Part shown: one piece after another, positions 37,466 through 49,229 of the stretch | Layout: every line of letters begins with the position of its first letter | How positions within the stretch are numbered: the stretch's first letter is position 1 | Source: Cycas panzhihuaensis | Taxonomy: Eukaryota > Cycadophyta | Assembly: GCA_023213395.1 (NCBI GenBank) | Contig: CM041465.1 | Coordinates: forward strand, 234,367,741-234,431,740 | Direction: 5' to 3' | DNA: 64,000 nt | Made by a program: the position numbers and the translations under genes | Notes under the pieces: generated by a model | What the model was told of the DNA's origin: nothing | Database searches by the model: none | The model's input: only the letters and a program-made list of their open reading frames with translations

Positions 37466-37814
37466 TGTTAATGTGGTAGTTGTTTGTTAGGCTACTAGTT
37501 AATGTTAATATGGTTTATCTAATTATAATTATTGAAATGGTGTGAGATATTTAGATAGTTATAAACCTTGTCAGGTGACACCTCTTGGAAGGATATTTAT
37601 ATCTTAGAGCCCTTATATATCAATCAATTTAAGTAAGTGTAATCAATGTGATTCAAAGGATCTTTTATAGTGGCTTTTCTCTTGAAAGGGTTTCCCACGT
37701 AAATCCTATATACTGTGTATCTATATTCTGTGTATATCTTTATTTGCTTACTAAGTATGATTAAAGATTTTGTGGATACGAATATATATATGTATGAGTT
37801 CATGTTCCTTAACA
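37466..37814 (+). repeat. copia-2 3' LTR
   Basis: 349 bp, TGTTAATGTGGTAG...CTTAACA, preceded by the purine tract AAAGGAGAA. Holds the 78-bp segment missing from the 5' LTR and the motif AAGGGTTTCCCACG. Confidence 0.9.
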
Positions 37815-38536
37815 ATAAGGGACCTAAATCCATAGGTATTATCCATGGATTTATCCTAAGGCCATATGAGAGCAAGGATTTTTATATGACAAGGCCCCTT
37901 GGGCTAAGGAAAACTAACATGAAAGGATCTATGACTAATAAATGCCATTCCAAGACTACATAGGTGTAATAAATGCATTATTTATTACCCTTGGGACCTT
38001 TTTTGGGTAAGTGATAGTCATATTATAAAGTTTTTTGTGGTATCATAAATGATATCATGGTACTATAAAGAACTTCCTAGTACCACTTTCCTTTAATAAA
38101 AATAATAATTTGCTAGCCATAAATCAAAGTAAATAAGCATCAATTAATGTGGTATGTAGAAATAGTCATGAGATGGACCAGAAAGAAATAAAATAATGAA
38201 AAATTAGGTAAAAACAAAGGTATATTGAGGGGAATGATGAAAAGATAAGATAAACGACAAGGTAAATAGGCCAACAAGACTTTCCAAGAGTACTAAACAA
38301 CCATTCCTAGCTTGATAAGCCAAATGGGTGGACACAACAGCCATCAACCAAGGCCAAACTCTCATCAGTTAAAGAAGAAACATAGATCACCAAGCCAATA
38401 AGTAGGTAAATAAAATCACAATATCTATAATCTAATGATATAACATGATAAACAATAAATAAAATAGAAATATGGATATATTCCTTTACTTGCCTATCAT
38501 CATGATGTCCATGTCATTCCTGCCTTATGGAAAATA

Positions 38537-41149
38537 CTACCCCCTTAGCATCAAAACCTCTTCGACCTATGGTTAGAAGATAATGAATGTTATCAACACA
38601 AATTAGGTTAGTCTAATATTATGCTTATATATATGTAAAGAGGGGCTATCCTTGTTATAGTTTTATCTTATTATTAAGTAATCAAATGATGTTTCCGTTA
38701 GTTTAGCTTTGTTGGCAAGTTGTGTTAGAGGTGTACTAGCTAGGAAGGATGATGGGTTAGTGACCAAATCATACTAGGTAGGCCAATGGCCATAATAGAC
38801 CTAGACAAGAATAAATGAGGCCATCATAGTCTATCCTCATTAGTAGTTATCTTTTAGAGTGATCTCAAATGGTTGGGGGACTTCTCCAACAACAGAAAAG
38901 GTGGGCATAATAGCCAAGAGTTGGGTTCAGAATCCATAAACCTTGAATAAATAGGGTGGTACCTTGAATGTCTAAGGGGCGGACTCAAAAGTCAAAGTGT
39001 GACACCATAGTTTAACCTTATTAGCAGCCATATTTTAGAGGAGGAGTTGTTTAAGCTCATCTCACGGAAAAATTTTTAGTTTTTTTAACTCTATATATAT
39101 AGTTTTTGTATTTTTATTCTTTTATATTATTTTTGGGATTTCTAGTTATTGTATGGTTTTTTTTATATTTTTTATGATTTTATAATTTTTTAGAATTTTA
39201 ATAGTTTTATATTGGTTTTATGATTTTGGGGTAATTTTATGAGAAAAGAAAATAGATAAACTAGAAATAAAGATGATAAAAGTTAGATGAAGATGAGGTC
39301 ATAGGTGCTAAAAGGGAAATACTCCTTAAGCAAGCCATAACCTAGTCAAAATCTATACAAATACATACAAATATACATAGTAGTTTACCCTTGTTTCAGA
39401 GTATGAATACTAGTTTAGGATCCTTTTGGACCATAGGGAAAGCTAATAACTTAGCTTATCTTTTAAGATAGATTATGGATGACTGGGTTTATTACCATAA
39501 TTTAACCTCTTTAGTGAATGCCCCTCTAAGGTGGCAATATAAAGGCTTGTCTCTTAAGTAATTATTCTAATGAATGGCCCATTAGGATAAAAGGGAATCG
39601 CCTACCTATGGTAAATTATTCTTGAGAGTAAAAGCAACTAATTAATCTATCTCAATGTTTTACCCTCATGGGATATGGTGAATAATAACTATAAAAATTT
39701 GGGATAAGAGAGATCTAGCTTATCTAGCAAGGGCTTATAACTATAGGCAATGGACCTGGTAGACCTATGTGATTTAGGACACAACTAGTTAGGAGTTATA
39801 ATATAACATAGTATGGCTAGAGTGGACACACAGAGATTCAGTTAAGGCTTCTATAATGGTAGTGTATTTAGTTATGTTATTGGTTGTTATAAGCAAATAG
39901 ACTCCAAAGTAAATAAGGAGGTGTCCTAAATGATCTTGAATAGTCCAAGCTATAGCATAAGGGCTAAGATTTCCATGGCTACCCCATTAGTGTGAAGTAT
40001 CAATGCCTTAGGGGTATACAAAAGCAAACTTAGAGTGAACTTACTAAATAAGGAGAAGTAGCTAGAATTAACCAATGTCCCAAGGACTTAGGTTGGTGTG
40101 TAAGCTCTAACTAAAATGATGAGTGGTACTCAAATCTCATAAGTTATTTTACATTAATGTTAGATTATTTCCATAGTCCACAATAGGCTTTAATTATGTC
40201 AAATAGGTTCCGATCATGTTTGAGACCATAGTGGGCCCAAATAACTAGATCCAAAGGTCCTAAAATAACCAACATGACTTAATCCAAACTAGATATTATA
40301 GGTGGGAACAAGATTGACACATAACCTGTTCCAGATGCTAAGAAAGTGGTAGTAAATATGTTCCACTAATGAAAGGAAAGCAATAAATTTTTTTAGTTAT
40401 TTTAATGGTTTTATGATTTTTTATGGATTTTTTAAATAATATTCATAAATGATGGTTTATACTCATAACATACTATGTTTATTTTATACTCATAGAGGAG
40501 CATAGTGCCCCTTTGGGGAAAAATCTTGCTAGTGGCAAGAGTAGAATAGGGGGTAATAAGCATGATATAGTGACATACCCCTAGTGAGGGCAACACACAA
40601 TACATAACAAATGTAGTTTAGACTCATTTTAGAACAAGTGCTAGTTTGTATTTGGCAATAGTTATATTACCCCCAAGTATATAGAGAAGGGGGGACTATA
40701 ACTTATATCCTAATTCAAAGACTCAAAGGGTATTGGTTCTTGTTTAAGCTCATGGGGGAATTTAGTTAGTTTAGACTCATTATAGAGTGGAATGCCTCTA
40801 AATGCATGACCTTAGAGATAAGCAGGTCATGCCCTAATAGAGAAGGCAAGGTTGTAAAGATCTAACATCCTAATTAATCAATCTTTATAAAGTTTTGGTA
40901 TACTAATGAATCCTTAAAACCACTTAGGGTATTGTAGAATTATATTAACAAAAAGATCACCATTATTTATCCTCTCAAGTAATTGACAATTTGGAGGGAA
41001 TTTTTAGGTTACTCATACTGAGTGCTAAGGTGGTGCCTTGAAGGAGTGCAATATCACTACTTAGAGGATACCATTACAAGGGGGATGAGCTTAATAAAAA
41101 GATAATAGCTAAGGGATTACCTTAACTTATTAGATATATTTAACACCTT
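38537..41149 (-). other. F1 3' noncoding region with dispersed CCATAG...TTAG motifs
   Basis: Begins at the left with the minus-strand PPT. Motif copies lie near 38658, 38825, 39008 and 39492, with shorter TTTAGACTCATT forms near 40460, 40480, 40615 and 40762. Very T-rich runs at 39080-39240 and 40390-40440. No RT or integrase motif on either strand. Confidence 0.45.
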
Positions 41150-41663
41150 ATAAGTATTATATGGGTATAGGAATTATACCTGAGCCCCTTTATGGGGTCT
41201 AAGGGCCCATTGTAGGGACCCCAACTAGGGGGTCTAGGGGTCCAACAGCCCCCTAGATAAGGGTTCTAGGGCAGGAACCCTCGAGAAATTTTTTTGGGTG
41301 TCTTATAAGGTCTTTGTTAGCCCATGGTTTATGCCCATTGTATTATAAAACTATAAGGTGGTATCTTATAATGTTGTATCTATATATTCTTATATAATGA
41401 CACATGTAATATGGTTGTGGATGAGTCTTTAATCAGTCAATAAGAAGAGTTGGGGTTTATTCATCTTTTAAATTCTTTAACTATTGCTTAGATTAATAAA
41501 AGGTTTATGCTTAGACCTAAATCTCTTGGTGTTCTTTATTAAGTACTTGGTTTATTTATTCTATTTGTTCTTTGCATGGTTTAGAGTTATATTATTGCAT
41601 TGCTTCTATAGTTATATTTTTCTATTCACAACTAGAGGTTGGGTTACCCCTTCACTTTCCTCA
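41150..41663 (+). mobile_element. possible solo LTR
   Basis: The segment separates the F1 coding remnant (ending near 41664) from its 3' noncoding part. It has LTR-like composition: a G+C-rich hairpin CTAGGGGG...CCCCCTAG near 41228-41260, then a TATA-like and T-rich part, ending CTTTCCTCA at 41663. No partner LTR or convincing TSD was found. Confidence 0.3.
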
Positions 41664-43152
41664 AGGTGATGACTATCAAAAACTAATTTAACTTTGTCTT
41701 AAGAATAGGAAGGGAAGCAAGGCCATCATTATGCCATGAGTTAATGATTTTAAAGGACCCTTCTAAAGAATCATCCCAGTATGGGAGGCCAATATCCTAG
41801 TCAAGACACTATAGTAAATCCATAAATGGTTCTGGAAGAGGATTAAATAGGTCTTGTTTTGGATCAAGGTGAAAAATAGAATGGTCATTAGGCTTATGAG
41901 AAAGGCTAAGTAGGGAACAGTTAGAAGCAATGAACTCCTCATGGGAAAAGACTAAATTAGACTCACTATCTGAGTTATATATAATGGGGACTTGATGTGA
42001 ATCTGACTATACATCAACAAGATAAAGGGAATGCCACATGTGATGAGTCATATTAATAGACCATGATGGTGAAGGGGGGTGGTTTTTGGCACTTAGTGAG
42101 GTCTTAGTCTCAGTGAAAGGATGACTAGGGGTCCTTAAGAAGGGACCAAAAAGAGGGGAAATATCTTCATGGAATAGTTCCCATAGAGTATGGGAGACAA
42201 GAGCAACCCATCATATAGGGGGCTTATAGTACTCAATGTCTAAATTAGGGTGACTAAGTATGGCTAGTTAACCATAGCTATCTATAGTAATAGGGTAAAA
42301 TAGATGATACTTAGCTCAGGTGAAGGTGGGTCTACCTCATGATAGAGCTTAGGTCCTTGAAAAAAGTTTTTAAGCAAAGGGTTAAGTTCATCACAATCAC
42401 TATCTTAGGTACCAAATATAGCTTGGATGGGTGAGTAAGAGAATTAAGAAGGGGAGGGCTTATAAGCCACAACTCAAACCTACCCTTTATAGATGAATTT
42501 AAGTTGCCCCTATAGAGAAGAACAAAAAGCCCCTATTTAGTCCAACTAAGGCCATCCTAAGAGGAGGTTATAATTGACATTTCTAAGGAAAATAATACCA
42601 GTGTGGATAATTTATCTTCTAATATGAGGGGTATAATAATAGTCCTAAAGGAAGTTATTTTATTACCATCATATCCTTGGCACTTCTATGGGACTGGCTT
42701 AAGAGCCCTAATTCCTAATTTCTTAAGCATTTAAGTAGGCATGGCATTCACTAAAGAACCATTATCAATAACTATTCTCTTCAAGGTAAAGTTAGGGGTC
42801 TTAATTATAATGATGAATGGGTAATATTAATAACACTCATACTCACTAGTAGATAGTAGATAATTAGGGTCAAAAGAGATAATGGGTGAACTATAAGAGG
42901 TGGTGATGATAGTGTGGATAGGAGCTTCCTTGTGGCTAAGAGCCTTAAGGAATAGGGCTTGTTAATGAGGGCAACTGTGCAAGATGTCTATCATAGACAT
43001 ACTAGTAAAAATTATATGAAGCTCTTCTATAATAGAGGATTTCACCTTACTAGTGGGTTGGGGAAAGCTTCTTTTGAAATCATAGTAACTAGGGCAAGGA
43101 TCAATAGGTGGTTGTTGGGATAATAAAACTTCCCCAACTTATTTAACTACTT
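41664..43152 (-). pseudogene. F1 gag end, protease and acidic linker, decayed
   Basis: The minus strand continues the F1 coding region after copia-1. IVIDNGSLVNAMPT*MLKKL at about 42760 is a retropepsin active-site region (D-x-G-S-x-V-N), with Asn where Gly is usual. YRGNLNSSIKGRFEL near 42480 fits the 'LHQ.LKF...G.L' block after plant gypsy proteases. From about 42245 a long frame gives YNSDSESNLVFSHEEF, LDPKQDLFNPLPEPFMDL and WDDSLEGSFKIINSWHNDGL, an acidic region with few stops that I cannot name. RT would be expected next but the coding ends at the 41.66 kb junction. Confidence 0.6.
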
Positions 43153-43157
43153 GAGCA

Positions 43158-43467
43158 TGAAAGAGGTTAATGTATCAAGGTCATTTGTATAGATTAATTA
43201 TGACCTTAGGATATATTGATTAGCATTAGTCTCTTAATGAAATGCACTTTATATGAATTTAGATATAATTTTGGGTTCATGTCATTAGATGGGAAAATCC
43301 TAACCCTAATGCTTACCCTCAATAATAAAAGGCAAAATCTCAAGGAGTGAGTCATTATTCATTCTCACCTCTAGGCTTGCTCTCATATCTTGTTTCATCT
43401 CTTTTTCATTCTCCATTGCCATTGTATACATGTGAGTGATTTATTCCCTAGATCCATCCTTCCTTCA
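43158..43467 (+). repeat. copia-1 5' LTR
   Basis: TGAAAGAGGTTAATG...CCATCCTTCCTTCA, 310 bp; pairs with 50391-50702. Confidence 0.94.
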
Positions 43468-43469
43468 TA

Positions 43470-43481
43470 TGGTATCAGAGC
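43470..43481 (+). other. copia-1 primer-binding site, initiator tRNA-Met type
   Basis: TGGTATCAGAGC, two bases after the LTR, intact. Confidence 0.93.
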
Positions 43482-45396
43482 TAGAAGGGGATATATTCAT
43501 TCCATTCCACTTGCATGGAGTCATTTTGCCTCTCCTTCACCTTTAATGTGAAGTATTGAGAGTGCATTCATTATTTTTTAACATTTCAAGAGCTCAAAAT
43601 TATAGTACTTTGTATGTTGCTACTTTCTCTATGTGTGAAAAAATTTAGAGGTGAAAAATATTGGTTTTTAAAGTCATCTAGCTATCAGAACAGTCCCAGA
43701 AATATTAAAGGCTCAAAATTTCATAAAAAATTTGACCACCTCAGATTTTGATAAAATTTGGCATACATGGTCAACTTTACTAGAGGATCATTTTTGTCTT
43801 CTAGAGAAACTACATGTTGAACCTACAATAGTGATTTTTGGCTGTGAAAAAAGGGTAAAATTTGTAGATAAGTGATTTAAGACACTTTTCCTAATGAAAT
43901 CCTTTAATTATTAGCTAAAACGCTAAAATATTTATTAAGGGATCTAGTATATTTATGTCTTAGGATTAGTTTCAGATAAATCTCATCAAATTTGATCCAC
44001 TAGTTAGTGAGATCTATGCAGTTTCTTACAGTTGTTGATTTTTCCTACTCAACTCCACAAAGGATATTGCAAGGGCATTTTGGGTAGATTTTTGACAGAT
44101 TTTAGAGATGGTGTAGAAGGGAAAGTTAATGTATGTGTCAAAATGTAACTTTTCACATATTGAAGTTCAGATTCTGAGATAGTGGATCTTGTAGGATTTT
44201 GCTTTTGTACTTTTTCAAGCAAAACATTTTTTATGCCTTTTCAGAAATCTGGCTTCACAACTCTATCAAAAATAGCATTCTGAACACATTTTCCTTTTGT
44301 CATAAATTCAGATTTCATCATTTAGGCCTTCATATTTGTAATTTTAAAAAATTATACTTATTTATCATTATTTATAAATTTTGTAAAAAAATCACAAAAT
44401 AGAGCAAAATATCATGCATATAGATTTAGAAAAATCAGTATTTTTGTGGTAAGTTGATCCACTTTTTAGCCCATTATAGATTTTGTATCAAACTTCTAAA
44501 AATATATTTGGAAACATTGTACTAAAGCAAGGGAAACCTTAGATCAGAAACAACATTCGGTTCCCCTACTAAATCAAGCATGCTTTTTCTATTTGCATAC
44601 ATAGCATAAAGTATCACATAAAGAAGCAACAACAACAAAGCAAGTACAAAAAGTAAGCAAGTACATTTGGCAACTTTCCATTTTAGTTTTCAATTATTAA
44701 GAAATATCTTATACTATTCCTAAAAGGAATCTCATCCGTACATTGTATACCGCTAATTCTTAACTTGTGCGCACACTCGCCTTGGTTAAAATAGACCATA
44801 GTTGGCTAAAGTCCAAGTCCTAAGGGAGGTGTGAGTTTTATACTGGGTCTAGTCTTAACCAAAATAGTGGTGGAGGTATAGGTTAGCCATACCTATGGCC
44901 TCCAATCAGGTATAATCCTCATAACCACTAGGGAAAATTAAAAAATGGCCATTATATATCCATCATAGCTGTCATAGCCATGGGATATGCAGTATCATTT
45001 GACTCTTTAGATGAGGTATATAGCTGCTCACTGGTGAACTCAGTGAGGATTGGGAGTATCTGGGCTCCACTATAACTTAGATTTCATCACCAAGCGTAGG
45101 TGTGGGTATTGCAGGTGAAGGCCCTAATCGTATACTAGAAGCCTTAGGCATCAAAACCTCACCTACATTTGAACATAAGTGAGAGGTTGGTGGCATGACA
45201 CATCACCACTCTTTGCCAACTCTATATTAGGCCTCATTCTTGTATCATTGCTTATGCTTAGTTTTTATAGTTATTAAAATCATTGCCTGCTTCTTATCAT
45301 AATATTTATTTCTACATCCCTGTTGTACCAGGTGTATTAGCCACATGTGTCAGTGGCACATACTTCTATCATCTCTTCTACTTCTTCATCATCACA
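43482..45396 (+). other. copia-1 long 5' leader
   Basis: About 1.9 kb between PBS and gag with no readable domain. A leader of this length is on the long side for copia elements and could contain decayed or inserted sequence. Confidence 0.5.
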
Positions 45397-46595
45397 ATGT
45401 CATCTCAATTTAAGTAGAATGTTAACTGCATATTGAAAGGCAAAGAAAATTAGGATTTATGGTGCACTAGAGTTAGAAATGCTGTAAAGTATAAAGGCCT
45501 TTGGAGAGCCCATTTGCAACCTACACCTAACATACTAATAATAGTTATAACATCCATTTTTGGTGGATCTGCCCCAATAGCTCCTACAGATGTTGTAACC
45601 AAACTACAATGGGAGATAGATGATGAAAAGATTTATAGGAATTATATTGGTTATTGATCACTCCTTGCACAACTTTATTAATGAAGAGCAACATGATACA
45701 ACTTAGAAGGTCCTTGAAGTTCTCAAGAAGAAATTTGATACTAAGTCAGATTTAGAATTTGTTCATCTTATTTTGAAAATAAAATAATTAAAAATGCAGA
45801 AGGGATGAGCTCATAAGACAATAAATCTCCTTCAACCAATCAAACAAGCAATTGATAAAGATTTTAAGACCCAATGTATCACTTGGGCATTCTTGATCTA
45901 GTCATGTCTATATATTCCTAATTATAAAACCTTGCTTGGAAGTCTTCAATCTAGTAGAACATTGAAGATACTCAACTTTGAAGCACTTACTAATAAGTTC
46001 ATAGAATTTGACAAGACCTTTGATATAAACTTTGTAGCCTCTGGCTCTCTTCTAGATGCAGCCTTTGAGGTAGAAGAAGAAGTTTGCTATATAAGAAATC
46101 AAGGTCCCTCTCATGGCAGAGGAAATAACCAAGTAAGAGGAAAGAGGAAGAAACATAGGAAATCATCCACAAGGTCAAGCAAACCCTCAGTCATAGCCTC
46201 GATAGTATCAAGGCCAAGGGCCACCTCAATAAAGAGAAAGACAGTCAAGCCAAACTAGTACCTCTTCAAGGACTAGTAATTAAACTATTATGTATGATCG
46301 GTATAACCATAAAGGACACTTAGAAAAAGACTACAGAACTGCCACTTATAAGTTGGCCAAGTTCCAACTAAAACATGGAGCTCATAATGTTAAAGAAACT
46401 TGTGAAGAATTCTTTAGTGGTGCAGGTTTTATACAAGCACATATTCAAAGAATTAAGGGATCTTTAGCATCAAATTATATTGACCAACCAAAAAGATACT
46501 TTGAAGCTCGATATGGATATATCACTTATGAATTCCCTTCACCAATGCCAAGCCCTATTAGAATTGCTAATAGTATGGCTTCAATCGAAGGATAG
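45397..46595 (+). pseudogene. copia-1 gag, decayed
   Basis: ATG 45397 starts MSSQFK*NVNCILKGKEN*D, followed by WCTRVRNAVKYKGLW, a copia Gag beginning. ORF 45932-46258 holds the Gag C-terminal half with a basic SHGRGNNQVRGKRKKHRK stretch. ORF 46290-46595 contains the knuckle YDRYNHKGHLEKDY: all three Cys of CX2CX4HX4C are Tyr, each explained by TGT/TGC to TAT/TAC. Nucleic-acid binding would be lost. Confidence 0.75.
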
Positions 46596-46910
46596 TGGAT
46601 CATGGACATAGAAACAACTCAACATATAACATACAATCATAGTCTATATCAGACATTTGGCTCAAATGTTGAAGGAGTTATTCACATGGCTGATAAATCA
46701 CAATAACCTGTTAAAGAAATTAGTAACATTCACTTAAATCTCCCAAGCTTAGAAGATTTTACATTGCTTGATGTCTTATACATACCTAATCTTAAACAAA
46801 ACCTACTCTTTTTATCTACACTTGTCTCTCGTGGATTTGATCTTAGTGTAACTATTAATGACCAGACTCTTCAAGTCATTTACCATTCAATTAATTAGGT
46901 CATTTTGACT
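46590..46910 (+). pseudogene. copia-1 protease, decayed
   Basis: WIMDIETTQHIT at about 46591 corresponds to the W-I-x-D-T/S-G-A-T-x-H-x-T active site of copia proteases; the catalytic Asp remains but Thr-Gly is Ile-Glu. LLDVLYIPNLKQNLLFLSTL near 46780 is the typical end of the domain. Confidence 0.75.
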
Positions 46911-46959
46911 CTCCATCTTCTGAAGCCTATTGTGCCCAAAACACTTGTGTCAATGAAGA

Positions 46960-47870
46960 ATTTGCATTTAATTCCATCTTGACCCACCCAACATTATCAC
47001 CAGAAGCTCTTTGGCATGCTCGCATGGGCCATGTTCACATTGATAGACTTAGAAATCTTTTTAACACTCTTCCAAATCTTCCAATATTCTCCTCTAAGCC
47101 CTTTAAATTTGAAGCTTGTATCATTACCAAATCTCATTGATAACCTTTTCCCAAAAGTTAGTGGAAATTAATCCATCCATTACAATTGGTACACTTTGAT
47201 CTATGAGAACTAATGTCCATTCCTTCACTGAAGGGCAAGTTATATTACATCTCTTTTATTGATGATTTCATTAAAAAAGTATGGGTAACTTTTCTACACA
47301 ATAAAGATGAAGCCTTCCGTGTATTCAAAGAATTCAAAACCCTCACTGAAAAAGAGTTAGGTTATTAACTTAAATATCTTCAAACTGATAATGGTGGTAA
47401 ATATAACTCACATGAGTTTGAAAGCTTCCTTTGAGATAATGGTATCAAGCATCAAATAATAGTAGTAGGTACCCCACAATAAAATGGAGTTGTTGAGTGC
47501 ATGAATAAGACAATCATGAATATAGCTCAGGCTATGTTGATATACAAAAATACACCTGCCTACCTATGGGCTGAAGCTATCTAGATAGTTGTTTATTGTA
47601 TCAATGTTGTTATCCCATTAAAGGAAGGACAAGAACCTATTGAACAGTGGTCAAGAGAAGCCCCCATTATTCACTACTTCAAAATTTTTGGCTCTACATA
47701 CTATGTCCATGTTTTAGATGCAGATCCAAATAAATTCCAGCCAAGGATACTTAAAGGTATCTTTGTTGGATATTCTATGAATAAGAAAGGTTATAAGGTC
47801 TTCATACCTTCACAATAAAAATTCATCATTATGAGAGATGTCATTTTTATAGAGACAGAGGATTAGTTAC
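46960..47870 (+). pseudogene. copia-1 pre-integrase and integrase, decayed
   Basis: LWHARMGHVHIDRLRNLFNT near 47010 is the GAG-pre-integrase domain. The core follows: ISFIDDFIKKVWVTFLHNKD, YLQTDNGGKYNSHEFESFL, GTPQ*NGVVECMNKTIM (D, D and E positions recognisable). PAYLWAEAI*IVVYCINVV and GIFVGYSMNKKGYKVF follow in the C-terminal part. One stop per 40-60 codons. Confidence 0.85.
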
Positions 47871-48400
47871 TTAAACTAGACTCCAAAGTACCCTCATGCT
47901 GCTATAATCATGTTATTAAGTATGATGTTCAAATTCTAAAATTTGGGGAGGAGGGAATAGACATAAATTACTCCAAATATTGGAAGCTAACAATAGATCC
48001 TAAGAGGATATAAGTTGTGACTTTAAACCAATGAGTGCACATCTAGTACCATCCTTCGAAGATAGTAGAGTTACAAAGGTAAAGCCATTATAGAAGAACC
48101 ATCCTCTCCACTTTCAGTCGACAAAGGCAAAATAGTGGTAGAAGGACCATCTTTCTCATGTGCATCAACATCCTCCTCACAAAATAATCATTTTAATGAA
48201 TAAGATGAGAACCAAGAAGTTGAGGAAATAAGGACTTCATTCCCAACTCGAGGATCTCGAGAATCCCACCAACTTAATAAGGACATACAACCAGATGAGG
48301 TGGGCAAAACTAGCACTCGAAGTGCCCATAGAACAAGGATGGAGGAATCATTATATACTAAGCTTGAACTAGCAGAACTGCATCTTGCTCTCAATGAAGA
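47871..48400 (+). pseudogene. copia-1 integrase-RT linker, decayed
   Basis: Variable linker of the polyprotein, rich in Ser, Pro and Glu (for example TSFPTRGSRESHQ near 48240). No domain is expected here. Confidence 0.5.
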
Positions 48401-48404
48401 GCCT

Positions 48405-49200
48405 CTAATGTACCAAGAAGTTGTAAAACATATAGTTTAGAGAAATGCTATAAATGAAGAGTACCAATCTCTTATCAAGAACAATACATAGGAACTCATT
48501 GATCTACCACTTGGCAGAAAGGCAGTTCAAATTAAATGGGTGTTCAACAACAAATATAGATTAGATGGCACCCTTTAAAAACATAATGCAAGGTTGGTAG
48601 CTAAAGGATTTACACAAAGGGAAGACATCGACTACACTCAAGTCTTTGCACCTATAACCAAGTGGCCTACAATTAGAACTCTTGTGGCCTTAGCTACTCA
48701 ATGGGGTTGAAAAATCCACTAACTCAATATTAAGACTGCATTTTTTAATGGAGATCTTGAAGAAGAAATTTACATGTCTCAGCCAGAAGGATATGGGATT
48801 GAAGGTCAAGAGCATAAGGTTTGTAGGCTCAGAAAGTCCTTGTTTAGCCTTAAATAAGCCCCTCACACTTGGTTTACCAAGTTGTCTGAAAGAATGAGGC
48901 AACTTAGATATGAGGTTTGTGACTACTAAGATATTGATGCAATATTATTCATCAAGCACCATAAGGATAAAGTCACTTATCTCATAATCTTTATGGATGA
49001 CATGCTAGTAATGGGAAATAATGAACAGATAATAAGCTAGTTGAAAAAGGACCTTAGTAAAATGTTTGAATTATTTGACCTCAGTTTGATGAAATATTAC
49101 TTGGGAATTGAAGTAACATAGAAGAATGGAAAAATTTTCCTCTCCTAAGAAAAATACAACAACGATCCTCTAACTAAATTTTAGTTAGAAGATGCTTGAC
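48405..49200 (+). pseudogene. copia-1 reverse transcriptase, decayed
   Basis: One frame reads almost through: NEEYQSLIKNNT*ELIDLP, IKWVFNNKYRLDGTL, ARLVAKGFTQREDIDYTQVF, AFFNGDLEEEIYMSQPEGY, LRKSLFSLK*APHTWF, then IFMDDMLVMGN (catalytic site with Met for the usual Tyr/Val) and LMKYYLGIEVT. The frame is shared with RNase H downstream. It is the best preserved RT in the window. Confidence 0.9.
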
Positions 49201-49229
49201 CAGTGATTTTACCTTTGGACCCTAATACC

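Larger units (their letters stand above)
32997..37814 (+). mobile_element. copia-2: Ty1/copia retrotransposon, 4818 bp, decayed
   Basis: LTRs at 32997-33264 and 37466-37814, PBS, PPT, and flanks ATAAT/ATAAG (4 of 5 identical). Domains on the plus strand follow copia order: gag with zinc knuckle, protease, pre-integrase, integrase, RT, RNase H. The two LTRs differ at about 18% of aligned sites by my estimate, and the left one lacks 78 bp. Frames are broken by stops and shifts. Confidence 0.9.
32615..38536 (-). repeat. LTR-D left copy (F1 3' LTR), interrupted by copia-2
   Basis: Segments 32615-32996 and 37815-38536 together match 54830-55802. Shared blocks include AACTAAGAAATTACCTTACC, TAATAGTACCATCATATAA and GACAAGGCCCCTTGG. 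Between them lies copia-2, flanked by ATAAT and ATAAG. The right end GGAAAATA matches GGAAATA of the other copy, where CA has probably become TA. Confidence 0.7.

Noticed and set aside
43470-43481. Part of a tRNA-Met gene
   Set aside because: Only the short complement of the tRNA 3' end is present, as expected for a PBS; no cloverleaf surrounds it.
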